Source: DASSLY01 sp035689185
Lineage (GTDB): Bacteria; Actinomycetota; Actinomycetes; Actinomycetales; Dermatophilaceae
Direction: 5' to 3'
DNA length: 15,039 nucleotides
NCBI GenBank assembly: GCA_035689185.1
Contig: DASSLY010000108.1
Location: forward strand, 1-15,039
In this document: positions 1 to 9,032 of the stretch, one piece after another
Numbering within the stretch: the stretch's first letter is position 1
Layout of the letters: the number at the start of each line of letters is the position of its first letter
The notes under the pieces: model-generated
Told to the model about the DNA's origin: nothing
Database searches by the model: none
What the model saw: the letters and a program-made list of their open reading frames with translations, nothing else
Program-made: the position numbers and the translations under genes

Positions 1-1
1 G

Positions 2-1234
2 ACGACCCGCGGGTTGTGGCGCAGCAACGACGAGGGCCGCACCTGGGCGCAGGTCATGAGCGCCGACCGGCTGCACCCCGAGATGGTCGGATCGACCAAG
101 CAGTGGTGGCTGTGGGACGCCGTGCCGGGCTCCATGCCCACCGGCGCCTCCTTCGTCGCCTCCCAGATCATCATCGACCAATCCGACCCGAAACGGGTCT
201 GGATCGCCGGCCGCAGCGGGGTGTGGACCACCGCCGACGACGGGGCGAACTGGAACCCGGCCGTGCACGGGCTCGGGGTCACCGTGAACAGCGATGTCGT
301 CGCCGACCCGAAGCGGCCGGGACGGGCCTACGCCGCCAACACCGACTGGGTCGCGTTCGTCACCGACGACGCGATGGGCAACGTGATGCAGGTGCCCCCG
401 GACGGCTCGGGCAGCGCGGGGTACGGCCTGGGGTTGGACACCTCCACCTCGGCGACCACCTCCCCGGTCTACCTGGCGTCGGGCAACCGCGACTTCAACG
501 CCGAGGGTGAGGTGTACACCAGTCGGGACCCGGCAGTCGCGCCGTGGGCTCCGCTCGGGCTGCGCGCTGCGGCGGCGGGGAAGCGGCCGCTGGCCGTGGC
601 GGCGCGGACCGTCAACGGGGTGACGACGGTCATCGCCGCCGTGCAGCAGAGCGGCGTGTGGGTCAAGGTCGGCGGCAACCCCTGGGTGCACTCCGCGAGC
701 ACCGGCATGGTCGCGTCAGCGACGGAGAAGGAGGCGGGGCTGCGATTCAGCGACGACAAGGTCGTCTACCTCAACGACATCTCGGGCCTGTGGCGCAGCC
801 CCGACGCGGGTCGCACCTGGACCCTGATCTGGACGCCGCCCACCTACACCAAGCCGCTCGGTCCGCTGAGCTTCGAGGCGAGGAACAGCAACAACATGTA
901 CATCCCCACCACCCGCGGGCTCTACCACCTGCAGGTGACCGCCACCACCACCGGGGCGAGGGTCTACGCGCAGGTGCCACAGATCGGCTCGACCACCACG
1001 CCCAACGTGGCGGCGGTCGTGGTCGCTGCGGACGGCACCGTGTATGCCGCTACCACACCGAGCACCACCCGGCCGGCCCTGCTGTACCGCAGCACGGACG
1101 GCACGACGTTCGCCGAGGTCGAGGACGACTTCTACCGCGGCGCGGGTATGCAGCCCTCGGCGATGAGCTTCACCCCGGACGGCACGCTGCTCGCCGCCTC
1201 CGTCGGCCAGGGCATCATCCGCGGCGCACCCTGA
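2..1234 (+). CDS. BNR/Asp-box beta-propeller protein (5'-truncated by window edge)
   Basis: The open frame runs in from the left edge, so the true start lies outside the window; about 410 residues are visible. Asp-box motifs of the form S-x-D-x-G-x-T-W recur: SNDEGRTW near the left edge, TADDGANW about 70 residues later, SPDAGRTW around residue 265 and STDGTTF near the C-terminus. Such spaced motifs mark the blades of sialidase, GH74 or sortilin-type propellers. Stretches such as DPKRVWIAGRSGVW and DPKRPGRAYAA resemble the GH74/VPS10-like group, which is often secreted and binds or cleaves polysaccharides. Substrate and enzyme activity cannot be read from this fragment, and any signal peptide would lie upstream. 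The product could equally be a non-catalytic WD40/YVTN-like surface protein. The stop is TGA, and the arsR control region begins about 30 bp later. Confidence is good for the fold and low for function. Confidence 0.8.
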   Translation, partial: TTRGLWRSNDEGRTWAQVMSADRLHPEMVGSTKQWWLWDAVPGSMPTGASFVASQIIIDQSDPKRVWIAGRSGVWTTADDGANWNPAVHGLGVTVNSDVVADPKRPGRAYAANTDWVAFVTDDAMGNVMQVPPDGSGSAGYGLGLDTSTSATTSPVYLASGNRDFNAEGEVYTSRDPAVAPWAPLGLRAAAAGKRPLAVAARTVNGVTTVIAAVQQSGVWVKVGGNPWVHSASTGMVASATEKEAGLRFSDDKVVYLNDISGLWRSPDAGRTWTLIWTPPTYTKPLGPLSFEARNSNNMYIPTTRGLYHLQVTATTTGARVYAQVPQIGSTTTPNVAAVVVAADGTVYAATTPSTTRPALLYRSTDGTTFAEVEDDFYRGAGMQPSAMSFTPDGTLLAASVGQGIIRGAP

Positions 1235-1245
1235 CCGACACCGAT

Positions 1246-1262
1246 CGGGGGGCCGACCCCGT
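1246..1262 (+). terminator. weak candidate hairpin after the propeller gene
   Basis: CGGGG (1246-1250) can pair with CCCCG (1257-1261) around a six-base loop, 12 bp past the propeller stop. Only two T residues follow, so this is a poor intrinsic terminator, although U-poor hairpins are common in high-GC actinobacteria. It directly abuts the arsR operator. Confidence 0.25.
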
Positions 1263-1282
1263 TGTCAACCGAGTGGTTGACA
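1263..1282. promoter_or_regulatory. operator O1: perfect 8-bp inverted repeat over the arsR -35
   Basis: TGTCAACC (1263-1270) and GGTTGACA (1275-1282) form a perfect 8-bp inverted repeat around GAGT. The right arm contains the -35 hexamer TTGACA, so a dimeric repressor bound here would block RNA polymerase. The core TCAACC-N4-GGTTGA recurs at 1314-1329. The ArsR-family regulator encoded just downstream is the natural candidate ligand; that assignment is inferred from position. Confidence 0.7.
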
Positions 1283-1306
1283 CCGGGGCCGGCGCTTGCT
1301 TACGGT
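1277..1306 (+). promoter_or_regulatory. sigma-70-type promoter of the arsR-SRPBCC operon
   Basis: The -35 is a perfect TTGACA (1277-1282). An 18-bp spacer leads to TACGGT (1301-1306), which fits the actinobacterial -10 pattern TAnnnT. Transcription would begin near 1313, about 40 nt before the GTG start. The -35 lies inside operator O1 and the start site falls at the edge of O2, an arrangement typical of autorepression. Confidence 0.6.
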
Positions 1307-1313
1307 CAGGTGT

Positions 1314-1329
1314 TCAACCAGCTGGTTGA
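1314..1329. promoter_or_regulatory. operator O2: 16-bp palindrome at the predicted transcription start
   Basis: TCAACCAGCTGGTTGA is a perfect 16-bp palindrome with the same TCAACC-N4-GGTTGA core as O1. The two dyad centres are 49 bp apart, one upstream and one downstream of the core promoter. The site overlaps the start of the predicted 5' leader. Confidence 0.65.
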
Positions 1330-1354
1330 CAACGGGCGGAGGGGAGGCGGCGAC

Positions 1355-1723
1355 GTGGCCAGGCCGGACCCGCTGGACAGGGTGTTCGCGGCGCTCGCCG
1401 ACCCGACCCGGCGCGACATCGTGGCCCGGCTGGCCGTCGCTGACGCGACGGTCGGCCAGCTGGCCGGACCCTACGCCGTCTCGGTGCAGGCGGTGTCCAA
1501 GCACCTCAAGGTGCTGCAGGATGCCGGCCTGGTAAGCCGGACCAGGGACGCCCAGCGACGGCCGTGTCACCTGGAGGCCGAGGTCTTCGACCTCATGACG
1601 AAGTGGGTCGAGCGGTACCGCCAGCAGGCCGAAGAGCGGTTCAGCCGCCTCGACGCGCTGCTGGCCGAGACCGACGAGCAGTCCGACGACGCGCACGGCG
1701 AGCAACGAGGAGCAGCTTCATGA
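1355..1723 (+). CDS. ArsR-family winged-helix transcriptional regulator
   Basis: This encodes 122 residues, the usual size for a small ArsR/SmtB-type repressor. The GTG start at 1355 is chosen because GGAGGGGAGG (about 1338-1347) lies just upstream and because a TTG start at 1262 would place coding sequence over the promoter and operators. The DPTRRDIVARL segment (residues 16-26) is the typical first helix pair of the family, and the recognition helix is near VSVQAVSKHLKVL (42-54), followed by the wing. The CxC metal-binding motif of classical ArsR or SmtB is absent, so this is probably not an arsenic or metal sensor. Paired ArsR plus SRPBCC genes are common in actinobacteria, and the regulator usually controls its own operon. 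The stop overlaps the next start (ATGA), implying translational coupling. Confidence 0.9.
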   Translation: MARPDPLDRVFAALADPTRRDIVARLAVADATVGQLAGPYAVSVQAVSKHLKVLQDAGLVSRTRDAQRRPCHLEAEVFDLMTKWVERYRQQAEERFSRLDALLAETDEQSDDAHGEQRGAAS

Positions 1724-2292
1724 GCACTGCCACGAGGCACCAGACCACGATCGAGGCCGACCCCACCGTGCCGACGGTGCGGATCGTCCGCGAGTTCGAC
1801 GCGCCCCCCGCCAGGGTGTTCGCGGCATTCACCGACAAGGACCTGTACGTCCGGTGGATCGGGCCGCGCAGCCTCACCACCGAGGTCGGGGAGTGGGACG
1901 CGACCACCGGTGGCCGCTACACCTTCGCCAGCTACCGGGGGGGTGAGCCGATCGCCTCCTTCTACGGGTCGTTCCACGAAGTCCGCGAGGCGCAGCGGAT
2001 CGTGCAGACCTTCACGTGGGACGGCATGCCCGACTGCGTAAGCCTGGAGACCATGACCTTCGAGGACGTGGAAGGCCGGACTCGCCTGACGGGGGTCTCG
2101 GTGCTCGACTCGTTCGGTGCCAGGGACGCCATGCTGGCAAGCGGCATGGACACCGGGGTCAACGAAGGCTACGAGAAGCTGGACGACCTGCTCGCCGAAC
2201 AGGGATCCGCCGGTCAGGGATCCGCCGAGCAGGGATTCGCCGAGCAGGGATCGGGCGAGCAGCGTGCGGCGAGCAGCGATCGGCCGAGCTGA
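1720..2292 (+). CDS. SRPBCC / AHSA1-like (CalC-type) START-fold protein with repetitive tail
   Basis: This encodes 190 residues. The ATG at 1720 overlaps the arsR TGA and is preceded by ACGAGGAGC. The N-terminal strand IVREFDAPPARVFAAFTD followed by LYVRWIGP is the hallmark of the AHSA1 branch of the SRPBCC (Bet v1-like) superfamily, and the segment ending near GYEKLDDLLAEQG is its C-terminal helix. These proteins form a hydrophobic ligand-binding cavity and are thought to be small-molecule binding or modifying proteins; the ligand here is unknown. About 30 further residues form an imperfect pentapeptide repeat based on EQGSA, encoded by a 15-bp DNA repeat, which looks like a late, disordered addition. 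The gene converges on the oxidoreductase gene with 7 bp between stops. Confidence 0.88.
   Translation: MSTATRHQTTIEADPTVPTVRIVREFDAPPARVFAAFTDKDLYVRWIGPRSLTTEVGEWDATTGGRYTFASYRGGEPIASFYGSFHEVREAQRIVQTFTWDGMPDCVSLETMTFEDVEGRTRLTGVSVLDSFGARDAMLASGMDTGVNEGYEKLDDLLAEQGSAGQGSAEQGFAEQGSGEQRAASSDRPS
2197..2271 (+). repeat. 15-bp in-frame tandem repeat encoding the EQGSA tail
   Basis: Five consecutive 15-bp units begin at 2197, 2212, 2227, 2242 and 2257. The consensus is GAGCAGGGATCCGCC; the first four units are close matches and the fifth is diverged. Since 15 is divisible by three, copy-number change would lengthen or shorten the tail by five residues without a frameshift. Confidence 0.85.
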
Positions 2293-2299
2293 CGCGGTC

Positions 2300-3346
2300 T
2301 CACCGGGCCTGCTCGTCCGGGAAGACGATCCCGACCTGGCGGCGCACCTCGTCCATGACGGCCAACGTGGCGATCGAGTCTGCCAGCGGACGCCGTGGGC
2401 TGCCGGTCTGACCGGCGGCGACGCACCGGGCGAGCTCGGCCGCCTGCCAGAACAGGCCGGCGTGCGCGGCCGGCTCCTCCCGGTAGTGCAGCCGCCTCCC
2501 GTCGGTCGCGGTGACGGTGAACCCGCCCGGTTGGTAGAACGGTCCCTCGATCACCAGCGAGGCGTCGCCGCCCACCACGGTGGCGCCCGTCGGCGTGCTC
2601 CCCAGGATGCTCGTGTGGATCACCGCCTGGCGCTGGTTGCCGTCGCCGAGCAGCACGCCAAGCTGGCCGTTCACCCCCGAGGGCGCGTCAGGGTGCGCCG
2701 TGCCCACCGCGCGGACAACCCTGGGGACCCCAATCACCTTGAGTGCGAACGCGATCGGGTAGGTCCCCAGGTCCAGCAGGGGGCCGCCGGCCAGGTCGGC
2801 CCGCATGATCCGGTGGGTGGCCTCGAACGACTCCCCGAAGTCCGCGACGACGGCACTGACGCGGCCCAGGGCGCCGTCCGCCAGCAGCTGGTCGATCACG
2901 TCGAACTTGGGCAGGAAGAAGGTCCACATGGCCTCCATGCAGAAGACGCCGGCCCGGGAGGCGGCGGCTGCGATGGTCCGCCCCTGAGCGGCGTTCAGCG
3001 CCAACGGCTTTTCGACCAGGACGTGCTTGCCGGCCGAGATCGCCAGGAGGGCGTGGTCCAGGTGCTTCGGGTGCGGCGTGGCGACGTAGACGACGTCGAC
3101 GGCCGGATCCGCGACGAGCGCGGCATACGAGGCGTGACTGCGCGCGATGCCGTGCCGGGCCGCGAAGTCCCCGCCCGGCCCGGCGGAGCGAGACCCCACG
3201 GCGACCACCTGCTGCCGGGTGCCCTTCAGCAGGGCCGCCACGAACCTGTCGGCGATCCAGCCGGTGCCCAGGACCCCCCACCGCAGCGGCGGCGCGGCCA
3301 TCGGGTCGGGGGTGCGAGCGGGCGGCAGGGCGCTGGGGAGCGGCAT
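2300..3346 (-). CDS. Gfo/Idh/MocA-family NAD(P)-dependent oxidoreductase
   Basis: This encodes 348 residues, a normal length for the family. The N-terminal Rossmann fold shows GVLGTGWIA (residues 24-32) with the GxGxxA dinucleotide loop, then YVATPHPKH (87-95), and the family-defining EKP motif at 112-114 followed by LALN. The C-terminal half, with DLGTYPI, matches the Gfo/Idh/MocA substrate domain and has the character of the dihydrodiol/trans-dihydrodiol dehydrogenase branch. The substrate, probably a sugar, cyclitol or related polyol, cannot be fixed from sequence. The start at 3346 has a weak GGGG upstream; Met16 (3301) is an alternative with no ribosome binding site. The gene lies 15 bp downstream of the phosphotransferase gene on the same strand, so the two are probably cotranscribed. 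Confidence 0.9.
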   Translation of the reverse strand: MPLPSALPPARTPDPMAAPPLRWGVLGTGWIADRFVAALLKGTRQQVVAVGSRSAGPGGDFAARHGIARSHASYAALVADPAVDVVYVATPHPKHLDHALLAISAGKHVLVEKPLALNAAQGRTIAAAASRAGVFCMEAMWTFFLPKFDVIDQLLADGALGRVSAVVADFGESFEATHRIMRADLAGGPLLDLGTYPIAFALKVIGVPRVVRAVGTAHPDAPSGVNGQLGVLLGDGNQRQAVIHTSILGSTPTGATVVGGDASLVIEGPFYQPGGFTVTATDGRRLHYREEPAAHAGLFWQAAELARCVAAGQTGSPRRPLADSIATLAVMDEVRRQVGIVFPDEQAR

Positions 3347-3361
3347 CGCCCCAGTGTGCCG

Positions 3362-4363
3362 TCACTGCTCCCAGCGCCGCTGCACGGCCAGGGCGGCCAG
3401 GAAGATCCGCGCGTAGTACCGGGCGTGCTGGCGCAGCGCCACCGTCGTTCCCATCGGCGGGTCGGCGTCGAGGTTCTGCAGCATGTACACGGCGATGATC
3501 GCGAACCAGGCCGCCAGCTGTGCCGGCTCGGCGTCTCGGGACAGGGCCGTCCGGGCCAGTAGGCCGGGCAGGTCGTGGCCCTGGTCGTGCATCGTGGGCA
3601 CCAGCCCGGCCCAGTCGCACCAGGCCGGTCCCAGCGTCAGCCAGTTCCAGTCCAGCACGAATGCGCGGACCGGCCCGGCGCCGTCGAGGCGGCCGACCAC
3701 CAGGTTGTCCGGGCGCAGGTCGAAGTGGTTCACCCGGTCCCCGACCAAGGTGTCCGCGTCGAGGGCGACCCGGACCACCTCCTCGACCCGGTCCGGCAGC
3801 CATCGGGGCAGCCCGCTCAGGGACGCCGGCAGGCGCAGCCCGCCGGACAGCGAGGACCGCAGCTGCTCGTCCAGCAGGTCGGTATGCAGCCGGCCCGGCT
3901 CGAGCGCGGCCAGCGCGCCCGCCGGGATGGTCGCCAGCTGTTCGCAGGCGGCCTGCACCAGGTCGATCTCGGCCTCGGTCCAGGGGAATCCCGGCAGGTG
4001 GCCGTCCACCCAGGCCAGCGCGAGCACCGACCCGCCGTCCGGGGAGGACCCGGCGGCGACCAGCGGGACGCTGGGCAGCAGGTGCCCGACGGTGGCCAGC
4101 ACCTGCGCCTCCCGGCGCAGGGCGCGCACCGGGACCGGCAGCTCCGGGCCGGTCGCCTTGAGGAAGACCTGGCGGCCGTCGCGCAGGCGCACCCGGCCGG
4201 CATACGCCCGGGTGAAACCGGATCCGACCGGCGGATCGGCCTCGACGACCGCGGACCCGAGCAGCGCCTCCGCGGTGGCCCGGACCTCGGCCGGCAGCTC
4301 CTCGAACCGCCGCCGGGCCGAGGTCGCGCGGTAGTCCACCCCGGGGGTGTGCTCCTGGGTCAT
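3362..4363 (-). CDS. APH-family phosphotransferase (aminoglycoside/choline kinase-like)
   Basis: This encodes 333 residues. It has the bilobal kinase-like fold of the APH family: an N-lobe with the lysine of VFLKATGPE, the catalytic loop HFDLRPDN (213-220, with Asp215 as presumed base) and the metal-binding VLDWNW (Asp238). An open frame extends 141 codons further upstream but overlaps lepA antisense, so ATG 4363 is preferred. That start has only a weak GCGGGG upstream and may be leaderless. Family members phosphorylate small molecules such as aminoglycosides, choline, homoserine or sugars; nothing here shows that this one gives drug resistance. It is the first gene of a likely operon with the Gfo/Idh/MocA oxidoreductase, so the pair may act on the same sugar-like compound; that link is inference. 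Confidence 0.85.
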   Translation of the reverse strand: MTQEHTPGVDYRATSARRRFEELPAEVRATAEALLGSAVVEADPPVGSGFTRAYAGRVRLRDGRQVFLKATGPELPVPVRALRREAQVLATVGHLLPSVPLVAAGSSPDGGSVLALAWVDGHLPGFPWTEAEIDLVQAACEQLATIPAGALAALEPGRLHTDLLDEQLRSSLSGGLRLPASLSGLPRWLPDRVEEVVRVALDADTLVGDRVNHFDLRPDNLVVGRLDGAGPVRAFVLDWNWLTLGPAWCDWAGLVPTMHDQGHDLPGLLARTALSRDAEPAQLAAWFAIIAVYMLQNLDADPPMGTTVALRQHARYYARIFLAALAVQRRWEQ

Positions 4364-4369
4364 CCCCGC

Positions 4370-4398
4370 AGTGTCCGGCGGACCGGTCGGGGTGACAA
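4370..4398 (-). promoter_or_regulatory. candidate promoter for the phosphotransferase-oxidoreductase pair
   Basis: On the minus strand TTGTCA (4393-4398) is followed after 17 bp by GACACT (4370-4375). The -10 matches TAnnnT at the A and the final T only. Six bases separate it from the ATG at 4363, so transcription would begin at or next to the start codon and give a leaderless mRNA. The -10 match is modest. Confidence 0.35.
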
Positions 4399-4490
4399 CG
4401 CGATTACCCGAGGACTCGCCGACATGCCGGCTGGGCGGGTCGGCCGTGGGAGGATGAACGCCGCCCGAACCCGCAGAGAGGTCCCACCCC

Positions 4491-6347
<1,857 letters not shown>

Positions 6348-7061
6348 GTGGCGGAGCCCGCCGTCCGACGGGAGGTGGTGTCCTTCAGCCGGCGCGGCGC
6401 CCGGCTCACCGCCGGCGAGCAACGCGCCTGGGACCGGTATGCCGGGTGCTTCCTCCTGGATGTCGCGCGCGGGCCGCGGTCCACCTCTGTCCTGCCCGGT
6501 CCCCCGGTGGACTGGGCGGAGGTCTTCGGCCGGCTGGCGCCGCTGGTGCTGGACGTCGGTTCCGGGTCGGGGGAGGCGCCGGTCGCGGCGGCGGTGGCCC
6601 AGCCGGACCGCGACTTCGTGGCGGTGGAGGTCTACCGCCCGGGCGTGGCCAAGACGCTCCAGGCGGCCGGCCGGGCCGGGGTGGCCAACCTTCGGGTGGT
6701 GCAGGCCGACGCGGTAGACGTGCTCACCCGGATGGTCGCCCCGTCGGCGCTGGCCGAGGTCTGGACCTTCTTTCCTGACCCGTGGCCCAAGTCCCGCCAC
6801 CACAAGCGGCGGCTGGTCAGCCCCGCCTTCGCCGTCCTGGTCGCCTCGCGGCTGGCCCCGGGCGGCGCGTGGCGGCTGGCGACCGACTGGCCGGCATACC
6901 GGGACCACATCGCGGCGGTGGTCGCGACCTGCCCGACGCTGCACGACCCGTATGCCGGTTCGCCCGCCCCCCGCGGCCGGGCGCGGCCGGTGACCAGGTA
7001 CGAGCGCAAGGCGGCGGCGGCCGGGCGCGCCGTGACCGAGCTCGAGCTGCGCCGACGCTAG
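6348..7061 (+). CDS. trmB: tRNA (guanine-N7)-methyltransferase TrmB
   Basis: This encodes 237 residues. It makes m7G46 in the variable loop of tRNAs using S-adenosylmethionine. The SAM-binding loop LVLDVGSGSGE and the TrmB signature FPDPWPKSRHHKRR are both present, followed by the LATDWPAYRDH segment. The GTG start immediately follows the lepA TAG, and AGAAGGG (6331-6337) in the lepA tail supplies the ribosome binding site, so expression should be coupled to lepA. Pairing lepA with trmB puts two translation-quality functions on one message. The TAG stop is part of a CTAG palindrome shared with the convergent PPOX-family gene. The C-terminal region after residue 210 is rich in Arg and Ala and looks less conserved. 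Confidence 0.95.
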   Translation: MAEPAVRREVVSFSRRGARLTAGEQRAWDRYAGCFLLDVARGPRSTSVLPGPPVDWAEVFGRLAPLVLDVGSGSGEAPVAAAVAQPDRDFVAVEVYRPGVAKTLQAAGRAGVANLRVVQADAVDVLTRMVAPSALAEVWTFFPDPWPKSRHHKRRLVSPAFAVLVASRLAPGGAWRLATDWPAYRDHIAAVVATCPTLHDPYAGSPAPRGRARPVTRYERKAAAAGRAVTELELRRR

Positions 7062-7633
7062 ACCGGCGCCTGGCCGGGGTCGGTGAAGGCGGGCAGCCCG
7101 TCGATGCTGTGGCGGTTCTTGTCAGCGCGGTACCGGGCCAACGCGGCGTCGTCCCGTCGGCCCAGCCACTGGACCAGCAGGTCACGGTCGCCGTCGTACG
7201 TCATCACCGGCACCGCGAACCCGCAGCTGTCGCTGACCCGCTCGACCTTCACGTCGATAACCGAGCGGACCCCGTGGCGGTCGACCGCGGGGCCGAAGAC
7301 GGCGACGAGGCCGGCGAAAGCGGGGTCGTCGCACGGCACGGCCGAGCCCTTGCCGTGCAGCCGGATGATCTGGGCCGGGCCGTCGAAGGTGCAGAACATC
7401 ACCGTGATCCGGCCGTTCTCGCGCAGGTGCGCGGCCGTCTCGGCGCCGCTGCCGTGGTAGTCCAGGTAGCGCACCCGGTGCTCGTCGACCACGGTGAAGG
7501 TGCCTCTCATGCCCTTGGGCGACACATTGACGTGGCCGCCGGCGGACAGCGGCGCCGTGGCCACGAAAAAGATCGGCTGCGCCTCGATGAGCTGGCGCAG
7601 CCGTCCGGAGATCCCGTCGTAGACCTGGCCCAT
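7058..7633 (-). CDS. pyridoxamine 5'-phosphate oxidase-family (split-barrel FMN/F420) protein
   Basis: This encodes 191 residues. The N-terminal half has the pattern of the PPOX split beta-barrel: FFVATAPLSAGGHVNVSPKG, then VRYLDYHGSGAET, then ITVMFCTFDGPAQIIRLHGKG. The SPKG and LHGKG stretches are typical of a widespread actinobacterial PPOX-like subgroup. Such proteins bind FMN or F420 and often reduce small substrates; the true PdxH role is unlikely because the PdxH-type substrate residues are not recognisable. ATG 7633 is chosen because the family pattern starts just after it. No ribosome binding site is visible, and a CACGAT box seven bases upstream would fit a leaderless message, though weakly. 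The gene converges on trmB, and the last four bases of both overlap. Confidence 0.85.
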   Translation of the reverse strand: MGQVYDGISGRLRQLIEAQPIFFVATAPLSAGGHVNVSPKGMRGTFTVVDEHRVRYLDYHGSGAETAAHLRENGRITVMFCTFDGPAQIIRLHGKGSAVPCDDPAFAGLVAVFGPAVDRHGVRSVIDVKVERVSDSCGFAVPVMTYDGDRDLLVQWLGRRDDAALARYRADKNRHSIDGLPAFTDPGQAPV

Positions 7634-7745
7634 GCGAACGATCGTGGCACATCCCGCCGTTCGCCCCGTGAGGGCGTCGCCGGTGGCCAGCCGGAGACAG
7701 CGCACGCCGGACCGCTCGGTCGGTTCGATGGGGGAGGATGGGTCG

Positions 7746-9020
7746 GTGCCCAGCGCGCTGCCCGAGGGCCAAGCCGCCCCGCCAGACGGGTCCCTCCCGG
7801 CGGCGGCGCTCGACCGGCTGGGCGGCGCCCCGTTCGGGGTCTACGTGCACGTGCCGTTCTGCCGGGTCCGTTGCGGCTACTGCGACTTCAACACCTACAC
7901 CCTCGGCGAGCTGGCTGTGCCGGGTGATGATGCCCGGCCGGTCACCGCCGACCGCCCCGCCGGCCGGCCGGCCGACGCCCTCACCGACTACCTGGCTGCC
8001 GTGCTGGCCGAGCTCGACCTAGCGGTGACCGTCCTCGGCCCCCGTCCGCCCCGCGTCGACACGGTGTTCTTCGGCGGCGGCACGCCCACCCTGCTTGCCG
8101 TGGACCAGCTGGGCCGGGTGCTGCACGGCATACGGGAGCGGTTCGGGCTGGCTCCGGACGCGGAGGTGACGACCGAGGCCAACCCGGACAGCGTCGACGA
8201 GGAGTCGCTGGCGGCCCTGGCCGCGGCCGGCTTCACCCGGGTCAGCCTGGGGATGCAGTCCGCGGTGCCGCACGTGCTCGCGACGCTGGACCGGACCCAC
8301 GACCCGGCCAACGTCACCCGCGCCGTGCGGGGCGCGCGGACCGCCGGGCTGGGGACCAGCCTGGACCTTATCTACGGCACGCCGGGGGAGTCGGAGGCGG
8401 ACTGGCGCACCAGCCTCGACGCGGCGGTGGGGCTGGAACCGGACCACGTGTCCGCCTACGCCCTGGTCGTCGAGGAGGGGACGCGACTGGCCGGGCAGGT
8501 ACGCCGGGGCGAGGTGGCCCGGCCCTGCGACGACGACGAGGCGGCGAAGTACGAGCTGGCCGACACGGTGCTCGCCGAGGCCGGGTACCACTGGTACGAG
8601 ATCAGCAACTGGGCGCGGACGCCGGCGGACCGCTGCCGGCACAACCAGGCCTACTGGCGCGGCGCCGCCTGGTGGGGGGCCGGCCCCGGAGCGCACAGCC
8701 ACGTCGGCGGCGTGCGCTGGTGGAACGTCAAGCACCCCGGCTCGTATGCGGCCCGGCTGGCCGCCGGCGCCTCGCCGGCGGCGGGCCGGGAGACGCTGAC
8801 CGAGCAGCAGCGCCACGACGAGCGGGTCCTGCTGCGGGTCCGGCTGGCGGACGGGCTGCCGCTGGCCGAGCTGCGCACGCCGGGCCGGCACGCCGTGGCC
8901 GGGCTGGTGTCCGACGGGCTGGTCGACGGAGCGTCGGCGGTGTCCCGCGGGGCGGTGGTGCTCACGCGGCGCGGGCGGCTGCTCGCGGACACGGTGGTCC
9001 GGCAGCTCCTCGCGGACTGA
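7746..9020 (+). CDS. hemW: HemW-type radical SAM heme chaperone
   Basis: This encodes 424 residues from GTG 7746, which is preceded by GGGGGAGG at ideal spacing; ATG 7728 in the same frame has no ribosome binding site. The radical SAM motif VPFCRVRCGYCDF has cysteines 39, 43 and 46. The position after the third cysteine plus one is Phe rather than Cys, which separates HemW from true HemN coproporphyrinogen dehydrogenase. The HNQAYW motif (299-304), FFGGGTPT, EANPDS, SLGMQS and DLIYGTPGES all agree. HemW binds heme and inserts it into respiratory haemoproteins. About 25 residues between the iron-sulfur motif and the next helix (GDDARPVTADRPAGRP) look like a lineage insertion. It is often annotated as oxygen-independent coproporphyrinogen III oxidase; the motifs argue against that. 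It converges on the DUF3097 gene across the 14-bp array. Confidence 0.95.
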   Translation: MPSALPEGQAAPPDGSLPAAALDRLGGAPFGVYVHVPFCRVRCGYCDFNTYTLGELAVPGDDARPVTADRPAGRPADALTDYLAAVLAELDLAVTVLGPRPPRVDTVFFGGGTPTLLAVDQLGRVLHGIRERFGLAPDAEVTTEANPDSVDEESLAALAAAGFTRVSLGMQSAVPHVLATLDRTHDPANVTRAVRGARTAGLGTSLDLIYGTPGESEADWRTSLDAAVGLEPDHVSAYALVVEEGTRLAGQVRRGEVARPCDDDEAAKYELADTVLAEAGYHWYEISNWARTPADRCRHNQAYWRGAAWWGAGPGAHSHVGGVRWWNVKHPGSYAARLAAGASPAAGRETLTEQQRHDERVLLRVRLADGLPLAELRTPGRHAVAGLVSDGLVDGASAVSRGAVVLTRRGRLLADTVVRQLLAD

Positions 9021-9032
9021 GCGCCGACGCCC

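Noticed and set aside
1355..1723. Arsenic- or metal-responsive repressor
   Set aside because: There is no CxC metal site or ars transporter gene nearby; the partner gene is SRPBCC.
3362..4363. Aminoglycoside resistance gene
   Set aside because: Only generic kinase-fold motifs are visible, and the neighbour is a metabolic dehydrogenase with no mobile element nearby.
7746..9020. Oxygen-independent coproporphyrinogen III oxidase (HemN) call
   Set aside because: The motif is CxxxCxxCxF and an HNxxYW motif is present, both of which indicate HemW.
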